A stretch of 8,230 nucleotides of DNA from Clostridia bacterium (GTDB lineage: Bacteria > Bacillota_A > Clostridia > Christensenellales > Aristaeellaceae): NCBI GenBank assembly GCA_017648805.1, contig JAGCIC010000065.1, positions 1 through 8,230 on the forward strand, read 5' to 3'. The position numbers were made by a program, and so were the translations under genes. Below the pieces are notes generated by a model. That model did no database searches, was not told the DNA's origin, and saw nothing but the letters and a program-made list of their open reading frames with translations. The first letter of the stretch is position 1. Each line of letters begins with the position of its first letter. Positions 1 through 6,087 of this stretch are shown here, one piece after another.

Positions 1-406
1 CCAGGCCGTCCACCGCGCTGTCCAGCACCGGGTTTTTGCTGGCGAAGGCCTCCGCCCGGGCGAGGATTATGCAGTTGACCACGATCAGGGGGATGAATAT
101 GCCCAGCGCTTCGTACAGTGAAGGCAGGTACGCCTGCATTATCAGCTGTATCATGGTGACGAAGGTGCAGATGACCACTATGAACGCGGGGATCCTGACC
201 CGGTCGGGAATGAACTTCCTCAAAAGGGAGATCACCGTGTTGGAGCCTATCAGCACGAAGGTCGCCGCGGCGCCCATGCCCAGGCCGTTGAGCGCGCTGG
301 TGGTCACCGCCATGGTGGGGCAGGTGCCCAGCACCAGCCGGAAGGTGGGGTTCTCGGTTATTATGCCGTTTAGGAAGATCTTGGAAAGCTTGTTGTCCTT
401 GCCCAT
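1..406 (-). CDS. rnfE: Rnf complex subunit RnfE (partial, C-terminus beyond the left edge)
   Basis: RnfE is an integral membrane subunit of the ferredoxin:NAD+ oxidoreductase (Rnf) complex. It pairs with RnfA to form the core that holds an intramembrane iron-sulfur centre. About 135 residues are visible, against roughly 200-230 for the family. The sequence shows the N-terminal GTCPTMAVTTSALNGLGMG segment (residues 27-45), the RKFIPDRVRIPAFIV loop-helix (63-77), and VNCIILARAEAFASKN (110-125). Cys29 and Cys112 are at the positions of the conserved metal-ligand cysteines known from RnfA/RnfE and NqrD/NqrE. The 'RAEAFASKN' signature favours RnfE over its paralogue RnfA. The ATG overlaps the rnfD stop codon by one base (TGATG), with GGGAGG ten bases upstream, so translation is probably coupled. 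The frame stays open to base 1, so nothing suggests a broken gene. rnfA and rnfB are expected further left but cannot be seen. Confidence 0.95.
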   Translation of the reverse strand, partial: MGKDNKLSKIFLNGIITENPTFRLVLGTCPTMAVTTSALNGLGMGAAATFVLIGSNTVISLLRKFIPDRVRIPAFIVVICTFVTMIQLIMQAYLPSLYEALGIFIPLIVVNCIILARAEAFASKNPVLDSAVDGL

Positions 407-1320
407 CAGTTCTTCGCCTCCCTCTTGGAGTGGCCGTACACCCTGTGGGGGATATACCTGTCCAGCAGGGGCGTAAGCAGGTTCATAAACAGCACCGCGT
501 AGGTGGCGCCTTCAGGGTACGCGCCCCATTTGCGTATGATTATGGTTATTATGCCTATGCCGGAAGCGTACACCATCTGCGCGCCCCGGGTCATGGGGGA
601 GGTGGTGTAGTCGTTGGCCATGAACGCCGCGGCGAAGATGATGCCGCCGCTAAGCACGTGGTAAATGGGATCGAGGCCCACAATCCACGCCATCACGAAG
701 GCGGAGAGTATGGTGAACACGGGGATGCGCCAGGTGACGGTGCGGCTCACGATCAGGTACACCAGGCCCACGATTATGGCCAGCTTGCAGGTCTCGCCTA
801 TAACGCCCGGTATGCGGCCGATCAGCAGGTCCAGGTAGCTGAACTGGCTCTGGGCGCCCTCGGCAAGGGGAGTGGCGCTGGACACGCCGTCGATGTCTAT
901 GTGGCGGGTCATCACCATAGGCCAGGAGGCCAGGAGCATGGCGCGCGCCGCCAGGGCGGGGTTTATGAAGTTGTCGCCTATGCCGCCGAAGAGCTCCTTG
1001 ACCACGATTATGGCGAAGGCGCTGCCCACCGCCAGCATCCACCAGGGGGCTTCGGGGGTCACGCACAGGGCCAGTATCATGCCCGTTACCAGGGCGGAGC
1101 AGTCCTTTATCCTTACGGGGCGGTTGGTCAGGCGCTGCCACAGGTATTCGCTCACCACCGCGCTGAGCATCGACACGAGTATGAGCACCAGCGCCTTGTA
1201 GCCGTAGTTGTATACGCCGAAGGCGGCGGAGGGAAGCAGCGCGATTATAACATTCAGCATCAGCCGCGTGGAGGACTGGGGCGTACGCAGATGCGGGGAA
1301 GTGGACAGTCTCAGCGTCAT
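406..1320 (-). CDS. rnfD: Rnf complex subunit RnfD, covalent-FMN membrane subunit
   Basis: RnfD is a polytopic membrane subunit of the Rnf complex that carries a covalently bound FMN and takes part in electron transfer coupled to ion movement. The 304-residue length is normal. The N-terminus has the family pattern SPHLRTPQSSTRLML (residues 8-22), followed by several hydrophobic helices. GGIGDNFINPALAARAML (112-129) is the conserved RnfD/NqrB core. The flavin motif reads DGVSSATPLA (144-153), so Thr150 is the expected FMN attachment residue; it has Ser where many family members have Gly (S-G-A-T). The C-terminal part has the FMANDYTTSPMT motif. The ATG overlaps the rnfC stop by one base (TGATG), with GGAGGT eight bases upstream. 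Loading the flavin would need an ApbE-type flavin transferase, which is not in this window. Confidence 0.96.
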   Translation of the reverse strand: MTLRLSTSPHLRTPQSSTRLMLNVIIALLPSAAFGVYNYGYKALVLILVSMLSAVVSEYLWQRLTNRPVRIKDCSALVTGMILALCVTPEAPWWMLAVGSAFAIIVVKELFGGIGDNFINPALAARAMLLASWPMVMTRHIDIDGVSSATPLAEGAQSQFSYLDLLIGRIPGVIGETCKLAIIVGLVYLIVSRTVTWRIPVFTILSAFVMAWIVGLDPIYHVLSGGIIFAAAFMANDYTTSPMTRGAQMVYASGIGIITIIIRKWGAYPEGATYAVLFMNLLTPLLDRYIPHRVYGHSKREAKN

Positions 1321-2645
1321 CAGCCTTTACCTCCGTTCTGTTTGGCCTGTATGGCCAGTTTTTGCTTTACTATCTTGAATGAAGCGGTGAGCCAGCGGCG
1401 GGAGGGACACTCGTAGGAGCAGCAGCCGCACAGTATGCAGTCGTTTACGTACAGCTTTTTGGCTTCCTCCAGTTTGTCCGCGTCCGCGGCGCGCTTGATC
1501 AGGTAGGGGTTCAGGCCTATGGGGCAGGCGGCCACGCACTTGCCGCAGCGGATGCAGGGGCCCTCGTCTATGGACTTGGAGTCCTTCACGCTGTAGACCA
1601 CTATGCCGTTGGTGCTCTTGGCCATGGGCAGGTCGGTGCCGGGCAGGCACAGGCCCGTCATGCCGCCGCCGAAGGCGATCTTGCCGGGCTCGGCGCTGTA
1701 GCCTTCGCACGCGCCGATCATGTCCTCCACCACGGTGCCTATCCTGACGCGCAGGTTGGAGGGTCTGTTCACGCAGCCCGTGACCGTGGTGACGCGGCTT
1801 ATCAGGGGCTTTCCGTACACCACCGCGTCGTATATGGCGGCGCAGGTGCCTACGTTCACGACCACCGCGCCCACGTCAATGGGCAGCTTGCCGAAAGGCA
1901 CCTGGCGCTTCAGCACGGCGTTTATCAGCTGTTTTTCGCCGCCCTGGGGGTACTTGGTCTTAAGCACCTGCACCGTGACGCCCTTGGCGTTCAGAGCCAG
2001 GCGCTTTAGGTTGGCGATGGCGTCGGGCTTGTTGTCCTCGACGCAGATTATGCCCCTTTCGCTGTTCAGGGCGCGCATCACGGCCCTTAAGCCGCCGATT
2101 ATCTTTTCGCCCTGCTCCAGCATCAGCCGGTGGTCGCAGGTCAGGTGCGTTTCGCACTCTGCGCCGTTGACCAGCACCGCCTCGCACTTCTGGTCGGGCT
2201 TTATGGAAAGCTTGACGTGAGTGGGGAAGCTGGCGCCGCCCATGCCGCAGATGCCCGCGTTCTTAATGGCGGGCACTATCAGCGCGGGATCCACGGACTC
2301 CACGCTGCCCAGAGGGGTGAGCTCGGTCCACTTGTCCTCGTAGTCGTTGGCGATGGTGATGCACTCCACGTTGCCTTCCCCCAGGTAGGGGATCATGCTC
2401 ACGTCGGTCACTTCGCCGGACACGCTGGCGTGCACGGGGATGCCCAGAAAGCCCACGGGCTCGGCGATGACCTGGCCCATGAGCACCTTGTCGCCCTTTT
2501 TGACTATGGGCTTGGAGGGCGCGCCTATGTGCATGGAGGTGATAAGGCGCACCTCATCGCTCACGAAGTCCCTGATGGGGCTGGTCTTGGTGGCGCTCTT
2601 GTTCGCGTAGGACAGATGCACGCCCCGCTTGAATGTGAGCTTCAT
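1320..2645 (-). CDS. rnfC: Rnf complex subunit RnfC, NADH-binding iron-sulfur subunit
   Basis: RnfC is the peripheral cytoplasmic subunit of Rnf where NAD+/NADH exchanges electrons. It resembles a fusion of the NuoF-like nucleotide/flavin-binding domain with a ferredoxin-like tail. The 441-residue length matches compact clostridial RnfC, without the long C-terminal repeats of proteobacterial forms. The N-terminus MKLTFKRGVH is typical. An HASVSGEV barrel-sandwich element follows near residue 72. GICGMGGASFPTHVKL (131-146) is the glycine-rich nucleotide-binding segment, and VNGAECETHLTCDHRLM (159-175) is also conserved. Two 4Fe-4S motifs end the protein: Cys364, 367, 370, 374 (CIRCGKCVAACP) and Cys403, 406, 409, 413 (CILCGCCSYECP). 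The start ATG abuts the rnfG stop codon with no gap (TAAATG); GGAAGGAGG, inside the rnfG end, lies ten bases upstream. This is the second gene of the transcription unit here, although in most rnf operons rnfC comes before rnfD and rnfG. Confidence 0.97.
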   Translation of the reverse strand: MKLTFKRGVHLSYANKSATKTSPIRDFVSDEVRLITSMHIGAPSKPIVKKGDKVLMGQVIAEPVGFLGIPVHASVSGEVTDVSMIPYLGEGNVECITIANDYEDKWTELTPLGSVESVDPALIVPAIKNAGICGMGGASFPTHVKLSIKPDQKCEAVLVNGAECETHLTCDHRLMLEQGEKIIGGLRAVMRALNSERGIICVEDNKPDAIANLKRLALNAKGVTVQVLKTKYPQGGEKQLINAVLKRQVPFGKLPIDVGAVVVNVGTCAAIYDAVVYGKPLISRVTTVTGCVNRPSNLRVRIGTVVEDMIGACEGYSAEPGKIAFGGGMTGLCLPGTDLPMAKSTNGIVVYSVKDSKSIDEGPCIRCGKCVAACPIGLNPYLIKRAADADKLEEAKKLYVNDCILCGCCSYECPSRRWLTASFKIVKQKLAIQAKQNGGKG

Positions 2646-3245
2646 TTACTGCGCGCCTCCTTCCGCTTGGGGCCTGAGCAGCCCGTCCAGCGCGGCCATT
2701 ACCTCGTTGGCGGCGCCGGTGACCGACTTGCTGGTTATGGTGGCGGAGGTGATGGCGTCGATCGTGTGCTCGTTCCTCTCGTCATTGCCCTTGGCGACGG
2801 TCAGGGGCGCGGTCTTGCCCGTGAACTGGGAGGTGAACGCCTCGTCTTTGCTGCGGGCGCCCAGGCCCGCGGTCTCGGAAAAGTTCTTGCCGCCCACGTT
2901 AAGGCCCGTGATCCTGCCGTAAACGTCCGTGCCCAGGGTGATCTCTATCTCGCCGCCGTAGCCGCGGGTGGTCTTCTGAGCGGCATAGCCCACGGTGTTG
3001 CCCTGCCCGTCCAGACCCATGAACAGGCCGGAAAGCCCTTCGGGAGCGCTTTCGCTCATGTCGACGAAGCTCTCTGCGGCGGGCAGCACCTGGCGGCGGG
3101 CGTTTTCGGCGTCCTCCAGCTCGCGCGCGGCTATAGGCTCCTTGGTGAGAGCGTACACGCCGCCCAGCACCAGCCCCGCGATGAGGGTTATTATCGTAAG
3201 AACCAGATACGCCGGCAAGCGCCGCCGGGAGTTATTTTCACTCAT
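2646..3245 (-). CDS. rnfG: Rnf complex subunit RnfG, extracytoplasmic covalent-FMN subunit
   Basis: RnfG is a single-span membrane subunit of Rnf with an FMN-binding domain on the outer face, homologous to NqrC. With the start used here it has 199 residues. A basic N-terminus (about residues 6-9) leads into one transmembrane helix at about 11-33 (AYLVLTIITLIAGLVLGGVY). The FMN-binding domain shows GYGGEI (95-100) and ETAGLGA (124-130). The flavin-attachment motif DAITSATITS (163-172) makes Thr169 the expected FMN-linked residue; many relatives have S-G-A-T where this has T-S-A-T. Start choice: GTG at 3254, ATG at 3251 and ATG at 3245 are all in frame. The AGGTG at 3254-3258 is spaced eight bases from 3245 and too close to the others, so I prefer 3245. 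The start is uncertain by up to three codons. rnfG is the first gene after a predicted promoter, an unusual place for it. Confidence 0.94.
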   Translation of the reverse strand: MSENNSRRRLPAYLVLTIITLIAGLVLGGVYALTKEPIAARELEDAENARRQVLPAAESFVDMSESAPEGLSGLFMGLDGQGNTVGYAAQKTTRGYGGEIEITLGTDVYGRITGLNVGGKNFSETAGLGARSKDEAFTSQFTGKTAPLTVAKGNDERNEHTIDAITSATITSKSVTGAANEVMAALDGLLRPQAEGGAQ

Positions 3246-3281
3246 TCGCATCACACCTTCGCGTAAATATATAGATACCTT

Positions 3282-3310
3282 ATTATAAACTAATCCGGAA
3301 CAATAGTCAA
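3282..3310 (-). promoter_or_regulatory. Predicted sigma-A promoter of the rnf operon
   Basis: On the minus strand TTGACT (3305-3310) is followed after exactly 17 bases by TATAAT (3282-3287), a perfect -10 and a 5-of-6 -35 box. Transcription should begin near 3275, leaving a leader of about 30 bases before rnfG. The -35 box overlaps the TGA stop codon (3307-3309) of the upstream phosphatase gene. No terminator hairpin lies between the two genes, so some read-through into rnf is also possible. Confidence 0.8.
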
Positions 3311-3957
3311 CTTATAAGCAGCTTTTCCAGCTGCGCGCAGTCGTCCGCGAACACTTTGGCGCCGGCGGCTTCCAGCTGCGCGCGGGAACGGAAACCCCAG
3401 GTGACGGCGATGAAGGGAAGGCCCGCGTTTTTGGCGGTCAGGCAGTCCACGTCGCTGTCGCCCACGTAAAGGGTGTCTGCCGGCGAAGCGCCCAGCGTCC
3501 GCATGAGCCGGAAAGTGCCCGCGGGGTCGGGCTTTCGGGGCGTTTTGGGGCTTTCGCCCACGCACATGTCCACCAGGTCCCCGAAATGCGCTTTTGTAAG
3601 CTCGTTTGCGGCGGAGTCCACCTTGTTGGAGGATATGGCGCACTTTATGCCCCGCGCCTTGAGTTTTCCGAGCAGTTCTACTATGCCGGGGTATGGGCGG
3701 GTCTTGACGTTGTAGTGCTCAAGATAATACGATCTGAAGTCGCCGAACACCGGGTCGCACACGGCTTTGTCCTCGCAGTTGCCCAGGGCGCGGGTCACCA
3801 TGGCGTACAGGCCGCTGCCCACGTAGGCGCGCATCTGCTCAAGCGTCCTTGAGCCGTGCCCGTGCCTTTCAAGCGCGTAGTTCAGGGCGCCGAGCAGGTC
3901 TTCAAGCGTGTCCAGCACGGTGCCGTCCATATCGAAAATAACCAGACGCGGATCCAT
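3307..3957 (-). CDS. HAD-superfamily phosphatase, phosphoglycolate phosphatase-like
   Basis: This is a cytoplasmic Mg2+-dependent haloacid-dehalogenase-superfamily hydrolase that probably removes phosphate from a small phosphorylated metabolite. Its 216 residues match the Gph/PGP-like class with a helical cap inserted after motif I. All four HAD motifs are present. Motif I is DMDGTVLDT, with nucleophile Asp9 and acid/base Asp11. Motif II is AISSNK, with Ser110. Motif III is Lys142 in RKPDP. Motif IV is GDSDVD, with Asp167 and Asp171. The helical cap covers roughly residues 17-85. The ATG at 3957 has GAGGTGA four bases upstream, which fixes the start. Family members named phosphoglycolate phosphatase include pyrophosphatases such as PpaX and sugar-phosphate phosphatases, so the substrate cannot be read from sequence. 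It is probably transcribed alone from the divergent spacer at its 5' side; I found no convincing promoter for it. Confidence 0.9.
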   Translation of the reverse strand: MDPRLVIFDMDGTVLDTLEDLLGALNYALERHGHGSRTLEQMRAYVGSGLYAMVTRALGNCEDKAVCDPVFGDFRSYYLEHYNVKTRPYPGIVELLGKLKARGIKCAISSNKVDSAANELTKAHFGDLVDMCVGESPKTPRKPDPAGTFRLMRTLGASPADTLYVGDSDVDCLTAKNAGLPFIAVTWGFRSRAQLEAAGAKVFADDCAQLEKLLIS

Positions 3958-4028
3958 AAAATCACCTCGCCCATATCATACTCCGGCAAGGTTAAGTTTG
4001 GCGGGTCAAAAAAATATTTATGCCCCAG

Positions 4029-4056
4029 GCAGGAAAATTAACACAGCGTGTGGAAT
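4029..4056 (+). promoter_or_regulatory. Possible sigma-H-like promoter for hpf
   Basis: GCAGGAAAAT (from 4029) and TGGAAT (4051-4056) resemble the sigma-H elements AGGAWWT and GAAT. The spacing is a base or two longer than the usual range, and the last base of the -35 core does not match. In Bacillus subtilis the hpf gene is known to be transcribed by sigma-B and sigma-H, which is why I mention it. No good sigma-A -35/-10 pair is visible in this spacer on the plus strand. Weak call. Confidence 0.3.
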
Positions 4057-4065
4057 ACACAAATA

Positions 4066-4080
4066 CGGGAAGTTTTCCCG
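4066..4080 (+). other. Short stem-loop in the hpf leader
   Basis: CGGGAA (4066-4071) and TTCCCG (4075-4080) form a perfect six-base stem around a three-base loop, about 30 bases upstream of the hpf start codon and just upstream of its ribosome binding site. No T-run follows, so it does not look like a terminator. It could stabilise the mRNA, affect translation, or be chance. Confidence 0.4.
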
Positions 4081-4110
4081 ACCGTTGTTTCGGAAAGGAT
4101 GGTAAGATAT

Positions 4111-4653
4111 ATGATCATTAAATACTACGGACGTTTCGTGGACGTGACCGAGAGCCTTGAGAACTACGCCGAGAAGAAGCTTGGCAAACTGGACTGGTTT
4201 TTCGGCCCCGACGCCGAGGCGCAGGTGAAATTCACGCTGGAAAGAGCCGGCAAGAACATAGTCGAGATCACGATCACCCACAGGGGCATGCTGTTCCGCG
4301 CGGAGGAGACCAGCACCGATATGTACGCCTCCGTGGACAAGGCCGTAGACAAGCTGCAGGGTCAGATCCGCCGCCACCGCACCAAGCTGGACAAGAAGTT
4401 CCGCTCTCCCGCGCCGCTGCCCACCGAGGCGTTCCTGCCTCCCGAGGAGCCCGTTGTTGAGGAGGAGCCCGAGCGCAAGGTCGTGAAGGTAAAGCGCTTC
4501 CAGGTCAAGCCCATGAGCGTGGACGACGCCATAATGCAGCTGGAGCAGCTGGGCCACTCCTTCTACCTGTTCGACAATGCGGAGACCGGCAAGGTTTGCG
4601 TGCTGTACGTCAGGAAGGACGGCGACTACGGCCTGCTGGAGCCCGAAAACTGA
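4111..4653 (+). CDS. hpf: Ribosome hibernation promoting factor, long form (HPF/RaiA/YfiA)
   Basis: Long HPF binds the 30S decoding region and dimerises ribosomes into inactive 100S particles in stationary phase or starvation. At 180 residues it has the long-form length. The N-terminal ribosome-binding domain covers about residues 1-100. It opens with MIIKYYGRFVDVTESLENYA and has the basic helix segment VDKLQGQIRRHRTKLDKK. An acidic, proline-rich linker follows (PLPTEAFLPPEEPVVEEEPE). The C-terminal dimerisation domain begins near VKRFQVKPMSVDDAIMQLEQ and ends with VLYVRKDGDYGLLEP, both hallmarks of the long form. An in-frame GTG at 4048 and ATG at 4099 exist upstream. I chose 4111 because the protein then starts where the family does and AAAGGA lies eleven bases upstream. 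The gene stands alone on the plus strand, divergent from the phosphatase, and ends in a strong terminator. Confidence 0.96.
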   Translation: MIIKYYGRFVDVTESLENYAEKKLGKLDWFFGPDAEAQVKFTLERAGKNIVEITITHRGMLFRAEETSTDMYASVDKAVDKLQGQIRRHRTKLDKKFRSPAPLPTEAFLPPEEPVVEEEPERKVVKVKRFQVKPMSVDDAIMQLEQLGHSFYLFDNAETGKVCVLYVRKDGDYGLLEPEN

Positions 4654-4669
4654 CATAAATAAATAAAAC

Positions 4670-4695
4670 GGCGGGGAGCATATCCCCGCCTTTTT
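4670..4695 (+). terminator. Rho-independent terminator of hpf
   Basis: GGCGGGGA (4670-4677) pairs perfectly with TCCCCGCC (4683-4690) around a five-base loop and is followed by five T residues. It begins 17 bases after the hpf stop codon. On the minus strand the same hairpin is followed by a T-rich run (GTTTTATTTATTT), so it may also stop leftward transcription. Confidence 0.93.
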
Positions 4696-4769
4696 GTGTG
4701 TTTGAGGCGCTGTCCATTCGGGAAAGGCCCCCGCCTTCGGCGTTTGGGTCCCCGCGCGGCCGGAAAGGG

Positions 4770-4806
4770 AAAAAGAAAGGAGACGGCTCCCGTAAGGAGC
4801 GCCTCC
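4770..4806 (-). terminator. Rho-independent terminator of the oxidoreductase gene
   Basis: Read on the minus strand, GGAGGCGCTCC (4806-4796) pairs with GGAGCCGTCTCC (4790-4779) around the loop TTACG, with one G-U pair and one bulged base, and is followed by TTTCTTTTT. It lies about 20 bases past the stop codon of the gene at 4827. The rest of the gap (4696-4769) holds only a short CGCC-TTC-GGCG hairpin at 4732-4742 and no gene I can support. Confidence 0.75.
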
Positions 4807-4826
4807 TTCGCGCGTTTTTACCGTGT

Positions 4827-5990
4827 TCAGACCTCGGGTATGGTGATCTCGATCTCGCGGCCCAGCTCGGCGCTCTTGCAGATGCCGTCGATGATCGCCT
4901 GGTTGATGACGATCTGGCTGGAGGGCACGGGCGCGGGGGTGCCGTTGAGTATCGCGTCCAGGAAGCCGCGGATCTTCTTGTAGAACAGGCCGTGGCCGCT
5001 GTTGTCCTTGAGTATCGGTATCTTCTCCTCCATGCGTACGCCCGCCAGGTCGTGGTACAGGGTCATCTCGCCGCCCACGGAGCCGTTCCAGCAGTCGGTG
5101 GAGGGGATCCTGAGGCCCGCCTTGGTGCCCAGTATGATGGTGTCGCCGGGGGTGTCCAGGTGCATGGCCCAGGAGATGCGGAAGTCCAGTATGATGTCGC
5201 CTTCCAGGCGCACGAACGCGGCGGCGAAGTCGTCAACGGAGAAGCGCTTCGCGTTCTCTTCGGCGGTATGGAAGCGGTCCGCGGTGGCGTACTCGGGGCT
5301 CTGTCCGAAGTAGGCGCTCTTGTAGCCGCTCACGGTCAGGGGCTTGGGATAGCCGATGGCGTTGAGCACCATGTCCAGCGAGTAGCAGCCGATGTCGCCC
5401 AGGGCGCCGATGCCGGCGGTATCCTTTTCGATGAAGGTGGAGTTGGGGATGCCCCTGCGCCTGCCGCCGCCGGTCTGGATGTAGTAAACCTTGCCCAGCG
5501 CGCCGCTCTCGACTATCTTCTTGATCATCTGCATGTTCAGGTCGCCGCGGGGCTGGAAGCCGATGGAGAGCACCTTGCCGCTCTCTTTTTCGGCCTTCAT
5601 CACTTCGACCGCCTCGTCCAGGGTGACGGTGAAGGGCTTTTCGAGCAGCACGTTCACGCCGTGCTTCAGGGCGTATATGGCGGGGGCGGCGTGCTGGGTG
5701 TTGTATGTGCAGATGCTCACGCCGTCCAGCTGCTCATTGTCTATGAGTTCCTTGTGGCTGGGATAGAAGCGCACGCCCTTGACCCCGTAGCGCTCCATGA
5801 ACGCCTCGGCTTTGCCGGGGATAAGGTCCGCGGCGGCGACGATCTCCACGTCGTCCATTTCCAGATAGCTTTCGATGTGGGCTTCGGCGATCCAGCCGCA
5901 GCCGATGATGCCGATTTTGAGCTTCTTTTCGGAAGCTTTTTTTTCTTCGGTATAGCTCTGGGTAAACTGACTTAATACGGTATCGGGCAT
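4827..5990 (-). CDS. Gfo/Idh/MocA-family NAD(P)-dependent oxidoreductase
   Basis: This is a soluble dehydrogenase of the glucose-fructose oxidoreductase / inositol dehydrogenase family, which oxidises or reduces a hydroxyl or keto group on sugars, polyols or related compounds with NAD(P). It has 387 residues. A charged N-terminal tail of about 22 residues precedes the Rossmann fold, with the GCGWIA dinucleotide loop at residues 30-35. LLEKPF (115-120) is the family EKP motif, Lys118 being the usual catalytic lysine. GALGDIGCYSLD (195-206) is the active-site segment; it has Cys-Tyr where many members have a histidine (DxGxH). There is no twin-arginine or other signal. A TTG at 6023 is in frame, but GGGAGGA (5998-6004) seven bases before the ATG at 5990 fixes the start there. 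The gene has its own promoter and terminator. Isoleucine is mostly ATC (my hand count is 28 ATC to 9 ATA), unlike neighbouring genes. The substrate cannot be inferred. Confidence 0.93.
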   Translation of the reverse strand: MPDTVLSQFTQSYTEEKKASEKKLKIGIIGCGWIAEAHIESYLEMDDVEIVAAADLIPGKAEAFMERYGVKGVRFYPSHKELIDNEQLDGVSICTYNTQHAAPAIYALKHGVNVLLEKPFTVTLDEAVEVMKAEKESGKVLSIGFQPRGDLNMQMIKKIVESGALGKVYYIQTGGGRRRGIPNSTFIEKDTAGIGALGDIGCYSLDMVLNAIGYPKPLTVSGYKSAYFGQSPEYATADRFHTAEENAKRFSVDDFAAAFVRLEGDIILDFRISWAMHLDTPGDTIILGTKAGLRIPSTDCWNGSVGGEMTLYHDLAGVRMEEKIPILKDNSGHGLFYKKIRGFLDAILNGTPAPVPSSQIVINQAIIDGICKSAELGREIEITIPEV

Positions 5991-6013
5991 AATGACATCC
6001 TCCCAACTAAAAT

Positions 6014-6043
6014 GACCGCGCAAAGCGGCAGCTTTCCACGGTC
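6014..6043 (-). promoter_or_regulatory. 30-nt inverted repeat at the predicted transcript start of the oxidoreductase gene
   Basis: On the minus strand GACCGTGGAAAGC and GCTTTGCGCGGTC flank a four-base centre (TGCC). The 13-base arms pair along their length except for one G-G mismatch and one G-U pair. The repeat starts four bases after the -10 box and ends 23 bases before the ATG. It could be an operator for a dimeric repressor, or an mRNA hairpin. Because ATTTTAG follows it, it could also be a weak terminator for the SH3b gene upstream. Confidence 0.6.
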
Positions 6044-6046
6044 AAG

Positions 6047-6076
6047 ATTTTATCACACTTATGGAGTTTGTTTCAA
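6047..6076 (-). promoter_or_regulatory. Predicted extended -10 promoter of the oxidoreductase gene
   Basis: On the minus strand TTGAAA (6071-6076) lies 18 bases before TAAAAT (6047-6052). The -10 box is preceded by TG plus one base (TGATAAAAT), the extended -10 form. Both boxes match consensus at five of six bases. The start of transcription would be near 6040, inside the inverted repeat that follows. Confidence 0.65.
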
Positions 6077-6087
6077 GCCCAAATGGT

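Noticed and set aside
1..406. Assignment of the left-edge gene as rnfA rather than rnfE
   Set aside because: The GTCPTMAVTTSALNG and RAEAFASKN segments are typical of RnfE, not RnfA.
430..1416. Long open frame on the plus strand opposite rnfD and rnfC
   Set aside because: Its product is rich in Gly, Ala, His and Val with no family resemblance. It is antisense to well-conserved rnf genes, and such shadows are common where third positions are G+C-rich.
2130..3266. Long open frame on the plus strand opposite rnfC and rnfG
   Set aside because: Same low-complexity Gly/Ala/His composition, antisense to clear conserved subunits; no credible ribosome binding site or domain.
3971..4011. TTGACC and TATGAT upstream of the phosphatase gene on the minus strand
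   Set aside because: The two boxes are about 23 bases apart, too far for a sigma-A promoter, and no alternative partner for either box was found.
4048..4110. N-terminal extension of HPF from GTG 4048 or ATG 4099
   Set aside because: The extra residues are not part of the family, they would cover the leader hairpin, and neither upstream start has a suitably spaced ribosome binding site.
4732..4742. CGCC-TTC-GGCG hairpin after the hpf terminator
   Set aside because: Four-base stem followed by only three T residues; too weak to call a terminator, and not needed after the strong one at 4670.
4698..5975. 425-codon open frame on the plus strand opposite the oxidoreductase
   Set aside because: It begins at the hpf terminator, runs through the opposing terminator and mirrors the oxidoreductase frame; the composition is that of a shadow.
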